From the NCBI GenBank assembly GCA_943333505.2, contig CALQTN020000007.1:39266-103265 (forward strand): a DNA stretch of 64,000 nt, written 5' to 3'. The notes under the pieces were generated by a model. The model was not told the origin of the DNA. It was given only the letters and a program-made list of their open reading frames with translations, and did no database searches. Shown here piece after piece: positions 38,562-49,938 of the stretch. Source of the DNA: Asaia bogorensis. Lineage in GTDB: Bacteria > Pseudomonadota > Alphaproteobacteria > Acetobacterales > Acetobacteraceae. Numbering within the stretch: the stretch's first letter is position 1; every line of letters starts with the position of its first letter. The position numbers were made by a program, and so were the translations under genes.

Positions 38562-39923
38562 ATGTCCCTCCCGTTCGATCGTGTCTTCCTTGGCGACATT
38601 GTAACCGGCAACGAAATCCTGAGCGACGGCTATGTTGCCGTACGCGGGGAGACGATTGCCGCCATCGGCCAGGGCGCGCCGCCACCGGCCCAGCAGACGG
38701 TCGATCATCGTGACAGGCTGATCCTGCCGGGGCTGGTAGACGGGCACATGCACACCTCGTCATCGCTCGGCTGGCCCGGGATCGAGGGCGCGACCCGCAG
38801 TGCGGCGGCCGGTGGCGTCACCACCGTCGTCGATATGCCGTACGATGTCCCCCAGGCGGTAACCTCGGCAGCCGTGTTGGCCGACAAGATCGCCGCTGTC
38901 GGGAAATTCGCCCATGTTGACATGGCGTTATACGGCACGATCGCGAAATCCGGCGGGCTGCACGAAATCGCCGGCCTCGCCGCTGCCGGCATTTCCGCCT
39001 TCAAGCTGTCGACCTATGAATATGATGCCGTGCGCTTCCCGCGCATCGACCACCCGACGATGCTCGCCGCGTTCGCCGAGATCGCCAAGACCGGGCTGCC
39101 GGTGGCGATCCATAATGAAGACCAGGAACTGGTGGAACGGCTGACCGAACAGGCGCGTGCGGCCGGGCATACCGACGCCATCTGGCACGCGCGCACCAGG
39201 CCGCCGCTGGCCGAAACCCTCGCCGATCTGGAAATCTTTGAGCTGGGTCTGGCCACCGGCGCCCATGTGCATATCGCGCATTCATCCCTCGCGCGCGGCT
39301 TCGACATCGCCGAAAACTTCCGCGCCCAGGGCGGCCAGGCCACCGGCGAAGCCTGCATCCAGTATTTGTGCATGACCGAGGATGATTTGGTCCGCCTCGG
39401 GGGGCGCGGCAAATGCAATCCGCCGTTCCGCAGCGCCGCCGAGGTCGAACTGATGTGGGACCGGCTGGTGGCGGGCAAGATCGCCTATGTGTCGACCGAT
39501 CACGCGCCGTGGCCGCTCGACCGCAAACAGTCACCGGATATTTTCGCCAACAGCGCCGGACTGCCGGGGCTGCAAAGCTTCGCGCCTTTAATGTTCACCC
39601 TGTTGGATGAACGCGGCCTGTCGCCCTGCCTGATGGCGCTCTACTGCGCGGAACGGACGGCGCGGCTGCATGGACTGTATCCGAAGAAGGGCGCGATCCG
39701 CATCGGCAGCGATGCGGATCTGCTGGTGATGGAACGGGGCGATTACGTGTTCGACGAAGCGTGCATTGTCGATCTGCCGGCCCAGCGCTGGTCGCCCTAT
39801 CACGGAAGGCGGATGCGCGCGCGGGTGGCGGCGACGGTCTTGCGGGGCCGGACAATCTGGGACGGCAGCACCATCCATGCCGCGGCCGGGAGCGGACAAT
39901 TCGTGCGGCGGCAGGCGATTTAG
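38562..39923 (+). CDS. Dihydroorotase/allantoinase-type amidohydrolase
   Basis: Cytoplasmic amidohydrolase of 453 residues hydrolysing cyclic amides. Binuclear metal ligands are visible: H62 and H64 (GHMHTSS), K148 (carbamylated lysine in AFKLSTYEY), H184 (AIHNEDQEL), H240 (HIAHSSLA) and D313 (STDHAPWPLD). The sequence resembles allantoinases and hydantoinases more than PyrC dihydroorotases. The frame is open upstream of 38562, but this ATG gives a canonical start before the FDRVFLGDIVTG beta-strand. It stands alone. The substrate is not settled. Confidence 0.85.
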   Translation: MSLPFDRVFLGDIVTGNEILSDGYVAVRGETIAAIGQGAPPPAQQTVDHRDRLILPGLVDGHMHTSSSLGWPGIEGATRSAAAGGVTTVVDMPYDVPQAVTSAAVLADKIAAVGKFAHVDMALYGTIAKSGGLHEIAGLAAAGISAFKLSTYEYDAVRFPRIDHPTMLAAFAEIAKTGLPVAIHNEDQELVERLTEQARAAGHTDAIWHARTRPPLAETLADLEIFELGLATGAHVHIAHSSLARGFDIAENFRAQGGQATGEACIQYLCMTEDDLVRLGGRGKCNPPFRSAAEVELMWDRLVAGKIAYVSTDHAPWPLDRKQSPDIFANSAGLPGLQSFAPLMFTLLDERGLSPCLMALYCAERTARLHGLYPKKGAIRIGSDADLLVMERGDYVFDEACIVDLPAQRWSPYHGRRMRARVAATVLRGRTIWDGSTIHAAAGSGQFVRRQAI

Positions 39924-40013
39924 CCAACGCGCAGAAGACTTGGTGACATCAGACGGTCATATCGGCTATTGCAGTGCAGCAAACGGCCACCGTGCCGTGC
40001 AGGAACGCTGAAC

Positions 40014-40478
40014 ATGCAACATGCCACATCTTCGCCGATCGTCCTCCAGGCGGCGGCACCCGTTCAATGGCCGGCGGCCAGCCCTGAAGCTGCGGCGACC
40101 GATTTTCCGCCGGTCACCACCATGATGAAACGCGGATTGCGCGGAAGCTGTCCGGTTTGCGGCAAGGGCCGGATTTTCAATGGCTACCTGCGCGTGGCCG
40201 ATCAATGCGGCGAATGCGGCACAGCACTTGGCCGGATCCGCGCCGATGACGCGCCGCCCTATTTCACCATTGTGATCGTCGGGCACGTCATCATCCCGCT
40301 GATGCTGTGGTTGGAACGCGCGCAAACCCCGGCACTCTGGGTCCATAGCGCGATCTTCCTGCCGCTGACGGTTGCCATGGCCCTGGCCCTGATCCGCCCG
40401 ATCAAGGGCGCAACCCTGGGCGGTATGTTGAAGCTCGGGCTGGCCACCCCCGACGACGCGCCGCGCCCCAATGCCTGA
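40014..40478 (+). CDS. DUF983 family membrane protein
   Basis: Protein of 154 residues. The family motif RGLRGSCPVCGKGRIFNGYL followed by CGECG gives a Cys4 zinc-ribbon-like site (residues ~43-70), then two membrane helices (TIVIVGHVIIPLMLWL and WVHSAIFLPLTVAMALALI). Function is unknown; alphaproteobacterial members lie near cytochrome oxidase or ribosome genes. ATG at 40014 is used. The N-terminal ~35 residues are Ala/Pro-rich. Its stop overlaps the next gene by eight bases, so they are co-transcribed. Confidence 0.85.
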   Translation: MQHATSSPIVLQAAAPVQWPAASPEAAATDFPPVTTMMKRGLRGSCPVCGKGRIFNGYLRVADQCGECGTALGRIRADDAPPYFTIVIVGHVIIPLMLWLERAQTPALWVHSAIFLPLTVAMALALIRPIKGATLGGMLKLGLATPDDAPRPNA

Positions 40479-40953
40479 ACGGGCGAAACTGGCGCGCATC
40501 TCGCTCGACGGCGAGGCGCTTACCCGACTGTCACCGCTGGTCGAGGCTGAACGGGCCCAGGCAGTCGCAGATTTGCAGGCCGAAAATCATTTTGCGCCGG
40601 CCAACATTGCCGTCGCTGGTCCCTACGCGCTGCGCCTGTCGATCCAGGAAGGCCGATTGGTCTTCGATATCCGCGACCTTGCCGAAGCCCCTCTGCAGGC
40701 CATCGGCCTGGCGCTGGGACCGTTCCGCGGCCTGATCCGTGACTATCAGATGCTGATCGAAAGCCACGTCAAGGCGGTCGAGGAAGGACGTGAGGCCCGT
40801 ATCCAGGCCATCGACATGGGGCGGCGCGGGCTGCACAACGAAGGTGCGACGCTGATGACCCGCCGGCTCGAGGGCAAGGTGGCGATCGACTTCGAAACCG
40901 CGCGAAGGCTGTTCACCCTGGTCTGCGTGCTCCACCAACGGTCCCAGGATTAG
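40471..40953 (+). CDS. UPF0262 family protein
   Basis: Soluble protein of 160 residues with the UPF0262 core (RISLDGEALTRLSPLVEAERAQAVADL, then FAPANIAVAGPYALRLSIQEGRLVFDIRD and DYQMLIESHVKAVEEGR). The family occurs in alphaproteobacteria, usually beside DUF983 and a phosphatase/dioxygenase, and has no known activity. It overlaps the DUF983 gene by 8 bp and is 3 bp before the mtnA start, so the three form an operon. Confidence 0.88.
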   Translation: MPERAKLARISLDGEALTRLSPLVEAERAQAVADLQAENHFAPANIAVAGPYALRLSIQEGRLVFDIRDLAEAPLQAIGLALGPFRGLIRDYQMLIESHVKAVEEGREARIQAIDMGRRGLHNEGATLMTRRLEGKVAIDFETARRLFTLVCVLHQRSQD

Positions 40954-40956
40954 ACG

Positions 40957-42075
<1,119 letters not shown>

Positions 42076-42146
42076 ATTGAGCCTTGCCGCCACGGCCTGC
42101 GGGCCTCACTGTAGGTCAGGGATAAACAGGCGGGGATATTACCGAA

Positions 42147-42716
42147 TTGGCGGAGTTTTGGGCCGAATGGGGCGCCCTCGCCTATGTCGGCGCGGCGATG
42201 TGGGCATTTTTCGAGGGTGAAACCTTCGTACTCTTCGCCGCTGCCGCAGGACGAAGCGGCGGGTTGATCGATCCATGGATCTTGATGATCAGCGTATGGA
42301 TCGGTTCCTGCGCCGGCGATCAGTTGTGGTTTTATCTTGGCCGGCGCTTCGGGCCCACTGCACTGCGTAAAATCCCTGGGGCGGATAAACGGCTCGCGGT
42401 GGCATTCCGCTTTCTGGAGCGCTACGGCACCTTCTTCGTGCTGACTTTCCGCTTCGTCTACGGCATCCGCAACGTGTCCTCGGCCGCCTGCGGCATGGCG
42501 GGGATGAGCCGCATCCGGTTCAGTATCCTGAACTTCATCGCCGCCGGCATTTGGGCAGCGACTTTTGTTGCCGCCGGATGGTTCCTGGCCGGCTTGCTTG
42601 GCGAAGACGGCGTGTGGTGGCTGCTGGCTGGCGGTGGATTGCTGATTTTCACCATTCTGGTTCTGAAAGCCTGGAAAGCGCTGCGGCGCCCGGCCACTGC
42701 CACGCCGTCGGTTTGA
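42147..42716 (+). CDS. DedA/SNARE-associated family membrane protein
   Basis: Membrane protein of 189 residues. It has the DedA signature: FFEGETFVLFAAAAGRSGGL, then AGDQLWFYLGRRFG, and the FRFVYGIRNVSSAACGMAGMSR segment with the GxxxVPG-like loop altered to CGMAGMSR. About five membrane helices are predicted. DedA proteins act as lipid scramblases (undecaprenyl-P/phosphatidylethanolamine) in membrane homeostasis. The start is TTG at 42147, with GGGG about ten bases upstream. It is convergent with cysK, and a family-A repeat separates them. Confidence 0.85.
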   Translation: MAEFWAEWGALAYVGAAMWAFFEGETFVLFAAAAGRSGGLIDPWILMISVWIGSCAGDQLWFYLGRRFGPTALRKIPGADKRLAVAFRFLERYGTFFVLTFRFVYGIRNVSSAACGMAGMSRIRFSILNFIAAGIWAATFVAAGWFLAGLLGEDGVWWLLAGGGLLIFTILVLKAWKALRRPATATPSV

Positions 42717-42739
42717 TCCGGCGGCGTGGCTGGTAGGTT

Positions 42740-42844
42740 TAGAGCGTGATGGCCGCTGATAGCCGCGGCCATCACGCTCTAACTCGTTGTTTGGTCGCGT
42801 GATTCAGACCTTCGTGTGATTCCACCTACGGTCATCACGCTCTA
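42740..42844 (-). repeat. Palindromic repeat family A, copy 4
   Basis: Full 105-bp copy in inverted orientation. Its outer TAG (42842-42844 on the minus strand) is the stop codon of cysK. The terminal hairpin reads AGAGCGTGATGGCCGC / GCGGCCATCACGCTCT with loop CTGATAGCC-type: both arms have changed A to G/T to C together. It lies between the convergent DedA and cysK genes. Confidence 0.93.
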
Positions 42845-43816
42845 GATACCGTCGAACAGCGCGGTGGTGATGTAGCGTTCCGCGAACGACGGAATGATCA
42901 CCACGATCAGCTTGCCGGCCATTTCCGGACGCGCCGCCAATTTCAGCGCCGCCGCCAGCGCTGCCCCCGATGAAATCCCGCCCGGAATACCATCGGTCCG
43001 CGCCAGGCGCCGTGCATTGGCCAGGGTTTCCTCGTTCGAGACCTTAATGACCTCATCGATTAACCCGGTTTCGAGAATATCCGGCACGAAGCCGGCGCCG
43101 ATGCCCTGGATTGGATGCGGGGCGGGGCTGCCGCCCGAGAGCACCGGGCTGGCGGCCGGTTCCACCGCATAGATTTTCAGACCAGGCTTGCGGGCCTTCA
43201 GCACCCGGCCAATCCCGGTCAAGGTGCCACCCGTGCCAACGCCGGAAATCACCGCGTCAACCTTGCCATCGGTGTCGAACCAGATCTCCTCAGCCGTGGT
43301 CAGGACATGGATTTCCGGGTTCGCCGGATTGCCGAACTGATCGGCCATGACCGCGCCTGGCGTTTCGGCGAGCAATTCCTTGGCCTTGGCGATCGCGCCG
43401 CCCATGCCTTTTTCGCGCGGGGTCAGCACCAGTTCAGCGCCGAGGAAGGCGAGCATCTTGCGACGCTCGATCGAGACCGATTCCGGCATTGTCAGCACCA
43501 GCTTGTAACCGCGTGCGGCCGCGACGAAGGCAAGACCAATCCCGGTATTACCCGATGTCGGCTCGATGATCTTGCCACCGGGAACCAGCTTGCCGGATTT
43601 CTCCATGTCGAGGATCATGTTGACCCCGATGCGGTCTTTCACGCTTGAGATCGGGTTGAAGAATTCGAGCTTGAGGCAGATATCCGCCTTGATCCCGTCT
43701 TCAGCGGTGATGTTGGGAATGCGCACCAGCGGCGTGTTGCCGATGGTTTCGGCAATGCTGTCATAAATGCGCCCGCGCAGCGGGCGATCGAAGCGAAGCG
43801 TCGGTTGACCGGCCAT
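42842..43816 (-). CDS. cysK: Cysteine synthase A
   Basis: PLP enzyme of 324 residues that makes cysteine from O-acetylserine and sulfide. The PLP lysine is K60 ([11 protein letters not shown]), the substrate loop is [13 protein letters not shown], and the glycine loop is [14 protein letters not shown]. The C-terminus is complete, and its stop TAG lies in the repeat. The start ATG at 43816 follows GAGGAAC. It is monocistronic by position; the β-helix gene starts on the same strand 82 bp upstream. Confidence 0.94.
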   Translation of the reverse strand: MAGQPTLRFDRPLRGRIYDSIAETIGNTPLVRIPNITAEDGIKADICLKLEFFNPISSVKDRIGVNMILDMEKSGKLVPGGKIIEPTSGNTGIGLAFVAAARGYKLVLTMPESVSIERRKMLAFLGAELVLTPREKGMGGAIAKAKELLAETPGAVMADQFGNPANPEIHVLTTAEEIWFDTDGKVDAVISGVGTGGTLTGIGRVLKARKPGLKIYAVEPAASPVLSGGSPAPHPIQGIGAGFVPDILETGLIDEVIKVSNEETLANARRLARTDGIPGGISSGAALAAALKLAARPEMAGKLIVVIIPSFAERYITTALFDGI

Positions 43817-43898
43817 TTTGTTCCTCCAAAGGGTATTTTACGTATTATTTAAGTGATATTTTTATTATACGCCATTTTCGCCACAGAACAACCGCGCC

Positions 43899-44831
43899 CT
43901 ATTTTACGCTGCCGTCACCGTCGAGCGCCTTGGCGGTGCCGTGCAAGATATTACCTCTAAGCTGCGCCTCGGTCGCGGTTCGATTGACCACCAGGAAGGA
44001 TGGATAGCCGCCGTCGACAGTGAAGCGATTACCCTCGATGATGATTTCGCGAGTTGGCTGATCCACCCCGCCGATCCCGATAACCACTGCACCGGTATGG
44101 TTTTCCGATTTCGGACCCTTCTGGATCGTGTTGTTACGTACAACGACGTTGCCGCCATTGGGCGCTTCGATCTGATAGCTTGACGTGCCGTTGGGACCAT
44201 CAGCGATATCGCAGCCAATCACCTCGGTGCGTCGGGCCCGCGACTTGATGTGGTGGGCTTCCTTGGTCTCGAAAAATTTGCTGTTTTCAACCCGCAGCAA
44301 ATTGATATGCCCAACATAGATGCCGTGGGCGCAGGACGGTGCGCAAACGCCATTGCGTAAAAATTCACTGTCACGGATCAGGATTTCGCCGTTAGGCAGA
44401 TCGCCGGCCAGAATCCCGTTCTCGTTATTGATGAATTTCACCTGCTCGATGGTGAGCTTGCCGCCCTGCGCACGAATGCCGGCGCCGTTGCGATCAGCCA
44501 CCCGGGCCCGTTGCAGGGTGAGATTGCGGATCGTGATGTCGGCGCCGTTGGTGATCAGCAAGGCTTTGCCGGAGCAGACTTTGTCGGTGAGCACAGCCGT
44601 CGCATTCGGCCCCGCGCCCTCGATGGTCAGTCGATTTGTCGAAACCGTCGCACAGTCGAAATACTCACCTGCATCGATCCGCACGGTATCGCCATCTTTC
44701 GCAGCCGCAATGGCAGCCGAGGGGGCGGCGAATTCCTTGGCCGGCCCAACCTCGAGGATACGGGCCTGGGCGATCGGTGCGGCGAGCGCCACGGCCAGCG
44801 CAATCAGCGTCAGGCAATTTGCTTTTATCAT
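43899..44831 (-). CDS. Secreted right-handed parallel beta-helix protein
   Basis: Protein of 310 residues with a signal peptide (LTLIALAVALAAPIAQA) and a pectate-lyase-like beta-helix built of repeating turns (ITIRNLTLQRARV, LTIEQVKFINNENGI, ILIRDSEFLRNG, LLRVENSKFFETKE, VVVRNNTIQKG). The opening ILEVGPAKEFAAPSAAIAAAKDGDTVRIDAGEY is the typical start of such domains. There are Cys pairs (CAPSCAHG). The polysaccharide-binding or lyase activity is inferred from the fold. No catalytic residues can be assigned. Confidence 0.82.
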   Translation of the reverse strand: MIKANCLTLIALAVALAAPIAQARILEVGPAKEFAAPSAAIAAAKDGDTVRIDAGEYFDCATVSTNRLTIEGAGPNATAVLTDKVCSGKALLITNGADITIRNLTLQRARVADRNGAGIRAQGGKLTIEQVKFINNENGILAGDLPNGEILIRDSEFLRNGVCAPSCAHGIYVGHINLLRVENSKFFETKEAHHIKSRARRTEVIGCDIADGPNGTSSYQIEAPNGGNVVVRNNTIQKGPKSENHTGAVVIGIGGVDQPTREIIIEGNRFTVDGGYPSFLVVNRTATEAQLRGNILHGTAKALDGDGSVK

Positions 44832-44871
44832 GAAGCCTCCAGTGCGGAAAAAGCGTAGCGCAAGTCACGCG

Positions 44872-47106
44872 CTACAGAAAGCTCACCGGATCGACATCGA
44901 CATCGACCCGCACGTCGCGCCGGATCGGTACTGCGGTGAGCCAGGTCCGCAGCAAGGGTTGCACCGCAATGTCCCGTCGGGTTTTGAGCAACAGGCGGCG
45001 GCGATGGCGCCCGCGCAGGATCGAAAGCGGGGCCGGCGCGGGGCCGAGCACGGTAATGCCATCGCCGAACGGCGCTGCCCGTCCAAGCTCACTCGCCGCC
45101 CGGTCGGCGGCGTCGGCGCTATCGGCGGACACGATTAGTGCAGCCAGTCGGCCGAAAGGTGGCCAATTGCCCGGCCGACGCTCGGCGGCCTCGGATTGCA
45201 TGAAACGCGAAAAATCCCCACTCAGCAGCGCCTGCATGACCTTGTGTTCCGGGCTGAATGTTTGCAGCAGCACCCGCCCCGGCGCATCCGCACGGCCCGC
45301 CCGGCCGGCGACCTGATGCAGCAACTGCACGGTGCGCTCGGCGGCGCGTAAATCGCCGCCGCCGAGGCCGAGATCGGCATCGACGACTCCCACCAGGGTA
45401 AGATGTGGGAAGTGCCAGCCCTTGGCGACGATTTGGGTGCCGATGATGAGGTCGACTTCCCGCGCTTCGATCCGGGACGCGGCTTCCGCGGCGGCATCGG
45501 GGCCGATCAGCGTGTCCGACGCCATCACCAGCACGCGGGCATCAGGGAAGGTGGCAGCGGCTTCTTCGGTGATCCGTTCTACGCCAGGCCCAACCGGGGT
45601 CAGACTATGGCCCGCACCGCATTCCGGACAGGCCGGCGGGATCGGCACGTTATGGCCGCAGTGATGGCATTGCAGCAGCTTGCGGGCGCGATGTTCGACC
45701 AGCCAGGCCGTACAGTTCGGGCATTGCATCCGATGGCCGCAGGCGCGGCACAAGGTCAGCGGCGCGTAGCCCCGCCGATTGAGGAACAGCATCGCCTGCT
45801 CCCCGCGCGCCAGCGTCGCATGAATGTCCGATATCAGCGCAGGCGCCAGAAAATGCCCACGCTCCGGCATGTCGGTGCGCAGATCGACCAGGGCGATCTC
45901 CGGCATCGTCGCGCCGCCATGACGGTCGGGCAGATGGGCATGGCCGTAGCGCCCGGCCTCGACATTGGTCAGGCTTTCCAGGCTCGGCGTTGCCGATACC
46001 AGCACCGCCGTGGCCGCACAGAGACGGGCGCGCACAATGGCCATGTCGCGGGCGTGATACACCACGCCGTCTTCCTGCTTGAACGCGGTCTCGTGTTCCT
46101 CGTCGACGACCACCAGACCGAGATCGGGGAATGGCAGGAACAGTGCCGATCGGGCACCGACGACCACCATCGCTTCCCCGGACGCCACCGCGCGCCACGT
46201 GCGCCGTCGGATGCGCGGAGACAGGTTGGAGTGCCAAACTGCCGGCGCCACGCCGAAACGACCGGTGAAACGGGCCAGAAACTGCGCCGACAACGCGATT
46301 TCGGGCAACAGCACCAGGGTCTGGCGGCCGAGGCGAAGGGCAGCGGCAATCGCCTCCATATAGACTTCGGTCTTGCCCGATCCGGTGACGCCTTCGAGCA
46401 AGGTGACCGAAAATGCGGCGCTTTCCACCGACGTGCAAAGCTGGGTCGCGGCGGCGATCTGGGCGGGCGAGAGCGCCGGGCCAGGATGGTCCGGGTCTGG
46501 CGGTGCAAAAGCTGGCGGGGTGGCGATGGTGACCGGAACCAGCCAGCCGGCATCGGCCATGCCACGAATGACCGCCGATGACACCCCGGACGCAACGGCA
46601 AGTGCCGCACCACCCAAATTGCCATCGGCAAGGGCGGCAAGAACTTTCTGGCGTGCCTCGGTGAGCCGCAGAACCGGCGGTTGCGGCGCGATCTGCCAGC
46701 CGGTCAGCGGTGGCTCGGGTTGCAAGGCGTTGACCCGCAACGCCATCGCCAGCACATCACCGGGAAAGGACAAGGTGTAGCTGGCGATCCAATCGACCAG
46801 CCGGCGCAAATCCTGGCGCATCGGCGGCGCATCGAGCCGGGCGGCAATCGGGCGCAGCCGGTTGTCACCCACCGCGCCATCGGCCTCACCATCCCAGACC
46901 ACGCCGATTTCCTCGCGCCGGTTCAGCGGTACGCGCACCAGATCCCCAGGCACCAGTTGCATGCCGACCGGCACGCGGTAGTCGAAAGGCCCGTCAAACG
47001 GATAGGGCAGCAACACCGGCAGCCGCGTTGAAACCCCGCCCGCGATCGGCAAATCGACCTGGGTGGCAGATGATACGAGGTCGCGCTTTCGGCGGGGCTG
47101 CTGCAT
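44872..47106 (-). CDS. priA: Primosomal replication protein N' (replication restart helicase)
   Basis: Helicase of 744 residues that reloads the replisome at stalled forks. Motifs are [12 protein letters not shown] (Walker A, ~239-250), DEEH (~335-338), the [16 protein letters not shown] zinc-binding segments with CXXC pairs (CPNC, CHHC, CPEC), and VAGRAGR motif VI. It is divergent from the transaldolase gene. The N-terminal 3'-DNA-binding domain is present but the family-typical helix is short. Normal length for the family is ~730-750. Confidence 0.94.
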   Translation of the reverse strand: MQQPRRKRDLVSSATQVDLPIAGGVSTRLPVLLPYPFDGPFDYRVPVGMQLVPGDLVRVPLNRREEIGVVWDGEADGAVGDNRLRPIAARLDAPPMRQDLRRLVDWIASYTLSFPGDVLAMALRVNALQPEPPLTGWQIAPQPPVLRLTEARQKVLAALADGNLGGAALAVASGVSSAVIRGMADAGWLVPVTIATPPAFAPPDPDHPGPALSPAQIAAATQLCTSVESAAFSVTLLEGVTGSGKTEVYMEAIAAALRLGRQTLVLLPEIALSAQFLARFTGRFGVAPAVWHSNLSPRIRRRTWRAVASGEAMVVVGARSALFLPFPDLGLVVVDEEHETAFKQEDGVVYHARDMAIVRARLCAATAVLVSATPSLESLTNVEAGRYGHAHLPDRHGGATMPEIALVDLRTDMPERGHFLAPALISDIHATLARGEQAMLFLNRRGYAPLTLCRACGHRMQCPNCTAWLVEHRARKLLQCHHCGHNVPIPPACPECGAGHSLTPVGPGVERITEEAAATFPDARVLVMASDTLIGPDAAAEAASRIEAREVDLIIGTQIVAKGWHFPHLTLVGVVDADLGLGGGDLRAAERTVQLLHQVAGRAGRADAPGRVLLQTFSPEHKVMQALLSGDFSRFMQSEAAERRPGNWPPFGRLAALIVSADSADAADRAASELGRAAPFGDGITVLGPAPAPLSILRGRHRRRLLLKTRRDIAVQPLLRTWLTAVPIRRDVRVDVDVDPVSFL

Positions 47107-47168
47107 CGGCTATGGTCTGCCCCAACTGCCGCAACGATGCGAGAGCTAACCACGCGAGGACACCGCCC

Positions 47169-47825
47169 ATGAAGTTCTTTGTCGATACCGCCGACACCGC
47201 AGACATCAAAGCCTTGGCTGAATCGGGCCTGCTCGATGGCGTCACCACCAACCCCAGCCTGATCGCCAAATCGGGCCGCAAAATCCTCGATGTGGTGGCG
47301 GAAATCTGCGCGATCGTGCCGGGTCCGGTCAGCGCGGAAGTCGCGGCAACCGACTATGACGGCATGATGCGCGAAGCTGCGGTGCTGCGGAAAATCGCCG
47401 ACAACGTCTGCGTGAAGCTGCCGCTGACGCCGGACGGTCTGCGCGCATGCAAGACGCTGACCGGCGAAGCTGTGATGACCAACGTGACCTTGTGCTTCTC
47501 CGCCGCCCAAGCGCTGATCGCCGCCAAGGCGGGGGCAACCTTCGTTTCGCCCTTTGTTGGCCGGTTGGACGATCTCGGGCAGGACGGCATGGAGTTGATC
47601 TCCGACATCGTGCAGATTTATGACAATTACCCGGCGCTGACCACCGAAGTGCTGGTCGCCAGCGTGCGCCATCCGATCCATGTCGTGCAGGCCGCCAAGC
47701 TGGGCGCCCATGTCGCGACCCTGCCGCCCAACGTGCTGCGGATGCTCTACAACCACCCGCTGACCGATAAGGGCCTCGCCGCATTCCTCAAGGATTGGGC
47801 GGCGACCGGCCAGACGATCGCCTAG
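47169..47825 (+). CDS. Transaldolase/fructose-6-phosphate aldolase (small type)
   Basis: Class I aldolase of 218 residues, TIM barrel. The Schiff-base lysine is K83 in [11 protein letters not shown]- and C-terminal motifs [33 protein letters not shown] and [21 protein letters not shown] fit the small transaldolase group. Whether it transfers dihydroxyacetone units (transaldolase) or cleaves fructose-6-P cannot be told. The start ATG at 47169 precedes MKFFVDTA. The stop TAG opens a family-A repeat. It is adjacent to priA and xerC. Confidence 0.9.
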   Translation: MKFFVDTADTADIKALAESGLLDGVTTNPSLIAKSGRKILDVVAEICAIVPGPVSAEVAATDYDGMMREAAVLRKIADNVCVKLPLTPDGLRACKTLTGEAVMTNVTLCFSAAQALIAAKAGATFVSPFVGRLDDLGQDGMELISDIVQIYDNYPALTTEVLVASVRHPIHVVQAAKLGAHVATLPPNVLRMLYNHPLTDKGLAAFLKDWAATGQTIA

Positions 47826-47928
47826 AGCGTGATGACCGTAGGTGGACGCACACGGAGGTCTGAATCACGCGATCAAACAAAGACTTAGAGCATGGGGACC
47901 GCGCCTATCAGCGGTCATCATGCTCTAA
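47823..47928 (+). repeat. Palindromic repeat family A, copy 5
   Basis: A 106-bp copy between the transaldolase and xerC genes, which are in the same direction. Its TAG is the transaldolase stop. The hairpin arms are AGAGCATGGGGACCGC / GCGGTCATCATGCTCT, with the same GG/AT mismatch as copy 1. Confidence 0.93.
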
Positions 47929-47932
47929 AACG

Positions 47933-48841
47933 ATGGCTAACGAGGCTGCGGAAAAGTTTCTGGTCTGGTTGGCCACGGAACGCCGCGCCTCGCCGCTGAC
48001 GGTTGCTGCCTATGGGACGTCGCTGCGACGGTTTCTGGTGTTTCTGACCGACCATCTTGGCGCCGAGCCAGATCTAGCGGCGCTGGCCACGCTCAGCGCC
48101 GCCGATCTGCGGGCGTGGCTGGCACATGAGGCCAATCGGAAAGCCCAGAACGCCACGCGGGCGCGACATCTTTCGGCGGTGCGCAGTTTCTTCAAATTCC
48201 TCGCGCGCCGATTGGGGGTCAGCAATCCGCAGCTTGCATTGCTCTCGACGCCAAGGGTTGCACGCCCACTGCCGCGGGCACTAACCCTGCCCCAGGCGCG
48301 CGACGTTGCCGAAAACATCATTGGTGCGTCCGATGATCCCGCCATCCAGGCACGCGATGTGGCGCTGTTCACGTTGCTCTATGGCTGCGGGCTGCGCATA
48401 TCGGAGGCGCTGGCGCTCGATGTCAGTGCGGCCCCGTTGCCTGGGCGGCAGGACATGCTGCGCGTGGTCGGTAAGGGGTCAAAGACGCGGATTGTGCCGG
48501 TTTTGCCGGTGGTGCGCGATGCGGTCGCCGCCTGGCTGCGGGTCCACCCGACCCCGGAACCCGATGCGCCCTTGTTCACCGGCGCACGCGGCGGGCGGCT
48601 CAACCCGCGCATCGCCCAGCGCACCATGGAGCAGTATCGCGTGGTGGCCAGCCTGCCTGACCACGCCACGCCGCATGCGCTCCGCCATTCTTTCGCCACC
48701 CATCTGCTTGCTGATGGCGCCGATCTGCGTACAATTCAGGACCTGCTCGGCCATGCCAGCCTTTCGACGACCCAGCGCTACACCCATGTCGATACGGCAG
48801 CGCTGATGGAAGTCTGGCGGCGCAGCCATCCACGCGGGTAA
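47933..48841 (+). CDS. xerC: Tyrosine recombinase XerC
   Basis: Site-specific recombinase of 302 residues that resolves chromosome dimers at dif with XerD. All catalytic residues are visible: R155 (GCGLRISE), K181 (GKGSKTR), H248 and R251 (HALRHSF), H274 (LLGHASLS) and Y283 (TQRYTHVD). The N-terminal SAM-like DNA-binding domain spans residues ~5-95. The ATG at 47933 begins four bases after the family-A repeat, which therefore forms part of its upstream region. The gene order with priA and transaldolase is common in alphaproteobacteria. Confidence 0.93.
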   Translation: MANEAAEKFLVWLATERRASPLTVAAYGTSLRRFLVFLTDHLGAEPDLAALATLSAADLRAWLAHEANRKAQNATRARHLSAVRSFFKFLARRLGVSNPQLALLSTPRVARPLPRALTLPQARDVAENIIGASDDPAIQARDVALFTLLYGCGLRISEALALDVSAAPLPGRQDMLRVVGKGSKTRIVPVLPVVRDAVAAWLRVHPTPEPDAPLFTGARGGRLNPRIAQRTMEQYRVVASLPDHATPHALRHSFATHLLADGADLRTIQDLLGHASLSTTQRYTHVDTAALMEVWRRSHPRG

Positions 48842-48872
48842 AGATTTCGGAAAAAATAAGGGGGGCCATCCG

Positions 48873-49757
48873 GTGTTGCGAAATCTTCTACCCACAGATG
48901 GGTTCAACCGCTTGGTCGCGGGCCGTCACGGCCTGATCCTGTTCAATAAGAATGATACGGTCGTCGGACAATCAGCGTCCCATTATGGCGAGTATTTCGA
49001 GAGCGAGGTCGATCTGTTCGCCCGGCTCATCCCGCCCGGTGCGCAAGTCGCCGATTTAGGCGCCAATATCGGCACCCATACCATTGCCATGGCGCGGCTG
49101 ACCGGTCCTACCGGCTGGGTTTTCGCGTTCGAGCCTCAACGCCTGGTATTTCAGACCTTGTGCGCCAATGTGGCGCTCAACAGCCTCACCAACGTCGAGT
49201 GCGAGAACAAGGCCGTCAGTGACCGGGACGGCCCAATTCTTGTCGAGGACCTGAACCCGAATAGCCAGGTCAATTTCGGTGGGCTGGAACTTGGAACCAG
49301 CAAGACCAATCGCGCGGTTGCTGCGGTTAGATTGGATAGCTACCTGAATCGTCGGCAACTCGATTTTCTCAAAGCCGATGTGCAGGGCATGGAAGAGGCC
49401 TGTTTGCGTGGGGCGCGGGAAACGCTTAAACGATATGGTACTGTACTATATATTGAAAACGATCAACCGGAAAAATCACCATCGCTTATCTCGTGTCTGT
49501 TTGAAATGGAGTATGCGGTTTATTGGCACTTGCCGCAGTTCTTCAATCCGGCGAATTTTGCCAAAGACCCGCACAACATTCACGCTGTCGGGTATTTCGA
49601 TGTGGGTGGGCTCTATTTGGTCAGTAACGGCTTTGCCATTAACTTGCTGTGCATTCCGAAGGCGCGTAATCTGACGGTTAATGGCCTGCTCGAGGTCACT
49701 GACGTTCTCGAACACCCGCTCACGCGTGGCCCGAACCGTTTTCATCCCGATCAATAG
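48873..49757 (+). CDS. FkbM-family SAM-dependent methyltransferase
   Basis: O-methyltransferase of 294 residues of the FkbM type. The SAM site is VADLGANIGTHTIAMARL (residues ~56-72), followed by FAFEPQ and a KADVQGMEEACLRGA motif. FkbM enzymes methylate sugars or polyketides in cell-surface or secondary-metabolite pathways; the target here is unknown. The start is GTG at 48873, with AAGGGGGG before it. It shares no obvious operon with xerC (32-bp gap). Coding continues to the complete C-terminus. Confidence 0.85.
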   Translation: MLRNLLPTDGFNRLVAGRHGLILFNKNDTVVGQSASHYGEYFESEVDLFARLIPPGAQVADLGANIGTHTIAMARLTGPTGWVFAFEPQRLVFQTLCANVALNSLTNVECENKAVSDRDGPILVEDLNPNSQVNFGGLELGTSKTNRAVAAVRLDSYLNRRQLDFLKADVQGMEEACLRGARETLKRYGTVLYIENDQPEKSPSLISCLFEMEYAVYWHLPQFFNPANFAKDPHNIHAVGYFDVGGLYLVSNGFAINLLCIPKARNLTVNGLLEVTDVLEHPLTRGPNRFHPDQ

Positions 49758-49871
49758 CCAGATCGATCAGACCGCAAACGGCGAGACAGGCATCGGCGCA
49801 CAAGCTGCCTGCAGGAAGCGCCCCGCTGGCACAGTCTGCCCGCCGCAGATCTGTTCGTTATGGGCGAAAGA

Positions 49872-49900
49872 TTGACAATTCGGTCGTGTCATGACGATAC
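49872..49900 (+). promoter_or_regulatory. Possible promoter of the fab cluster
   Basis: TTGACA (49872-49877), spacer of 17, CGATAC (49895-49900). This is about 38 bp before the fabD start and the best match in the fabD leader. Not verified. Confidence 0.4.
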
Positions 49901-49938
49901 CGCCGCGCTCGCCCCGCGATCCGCCAGGACAAACATTC

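Noticed and set aside
43817..43898. Possible riboswitch or T-box upstream of cysK
   Set aside because: Only 82 bp to the neighbouring gene with no conserved fold recognised.
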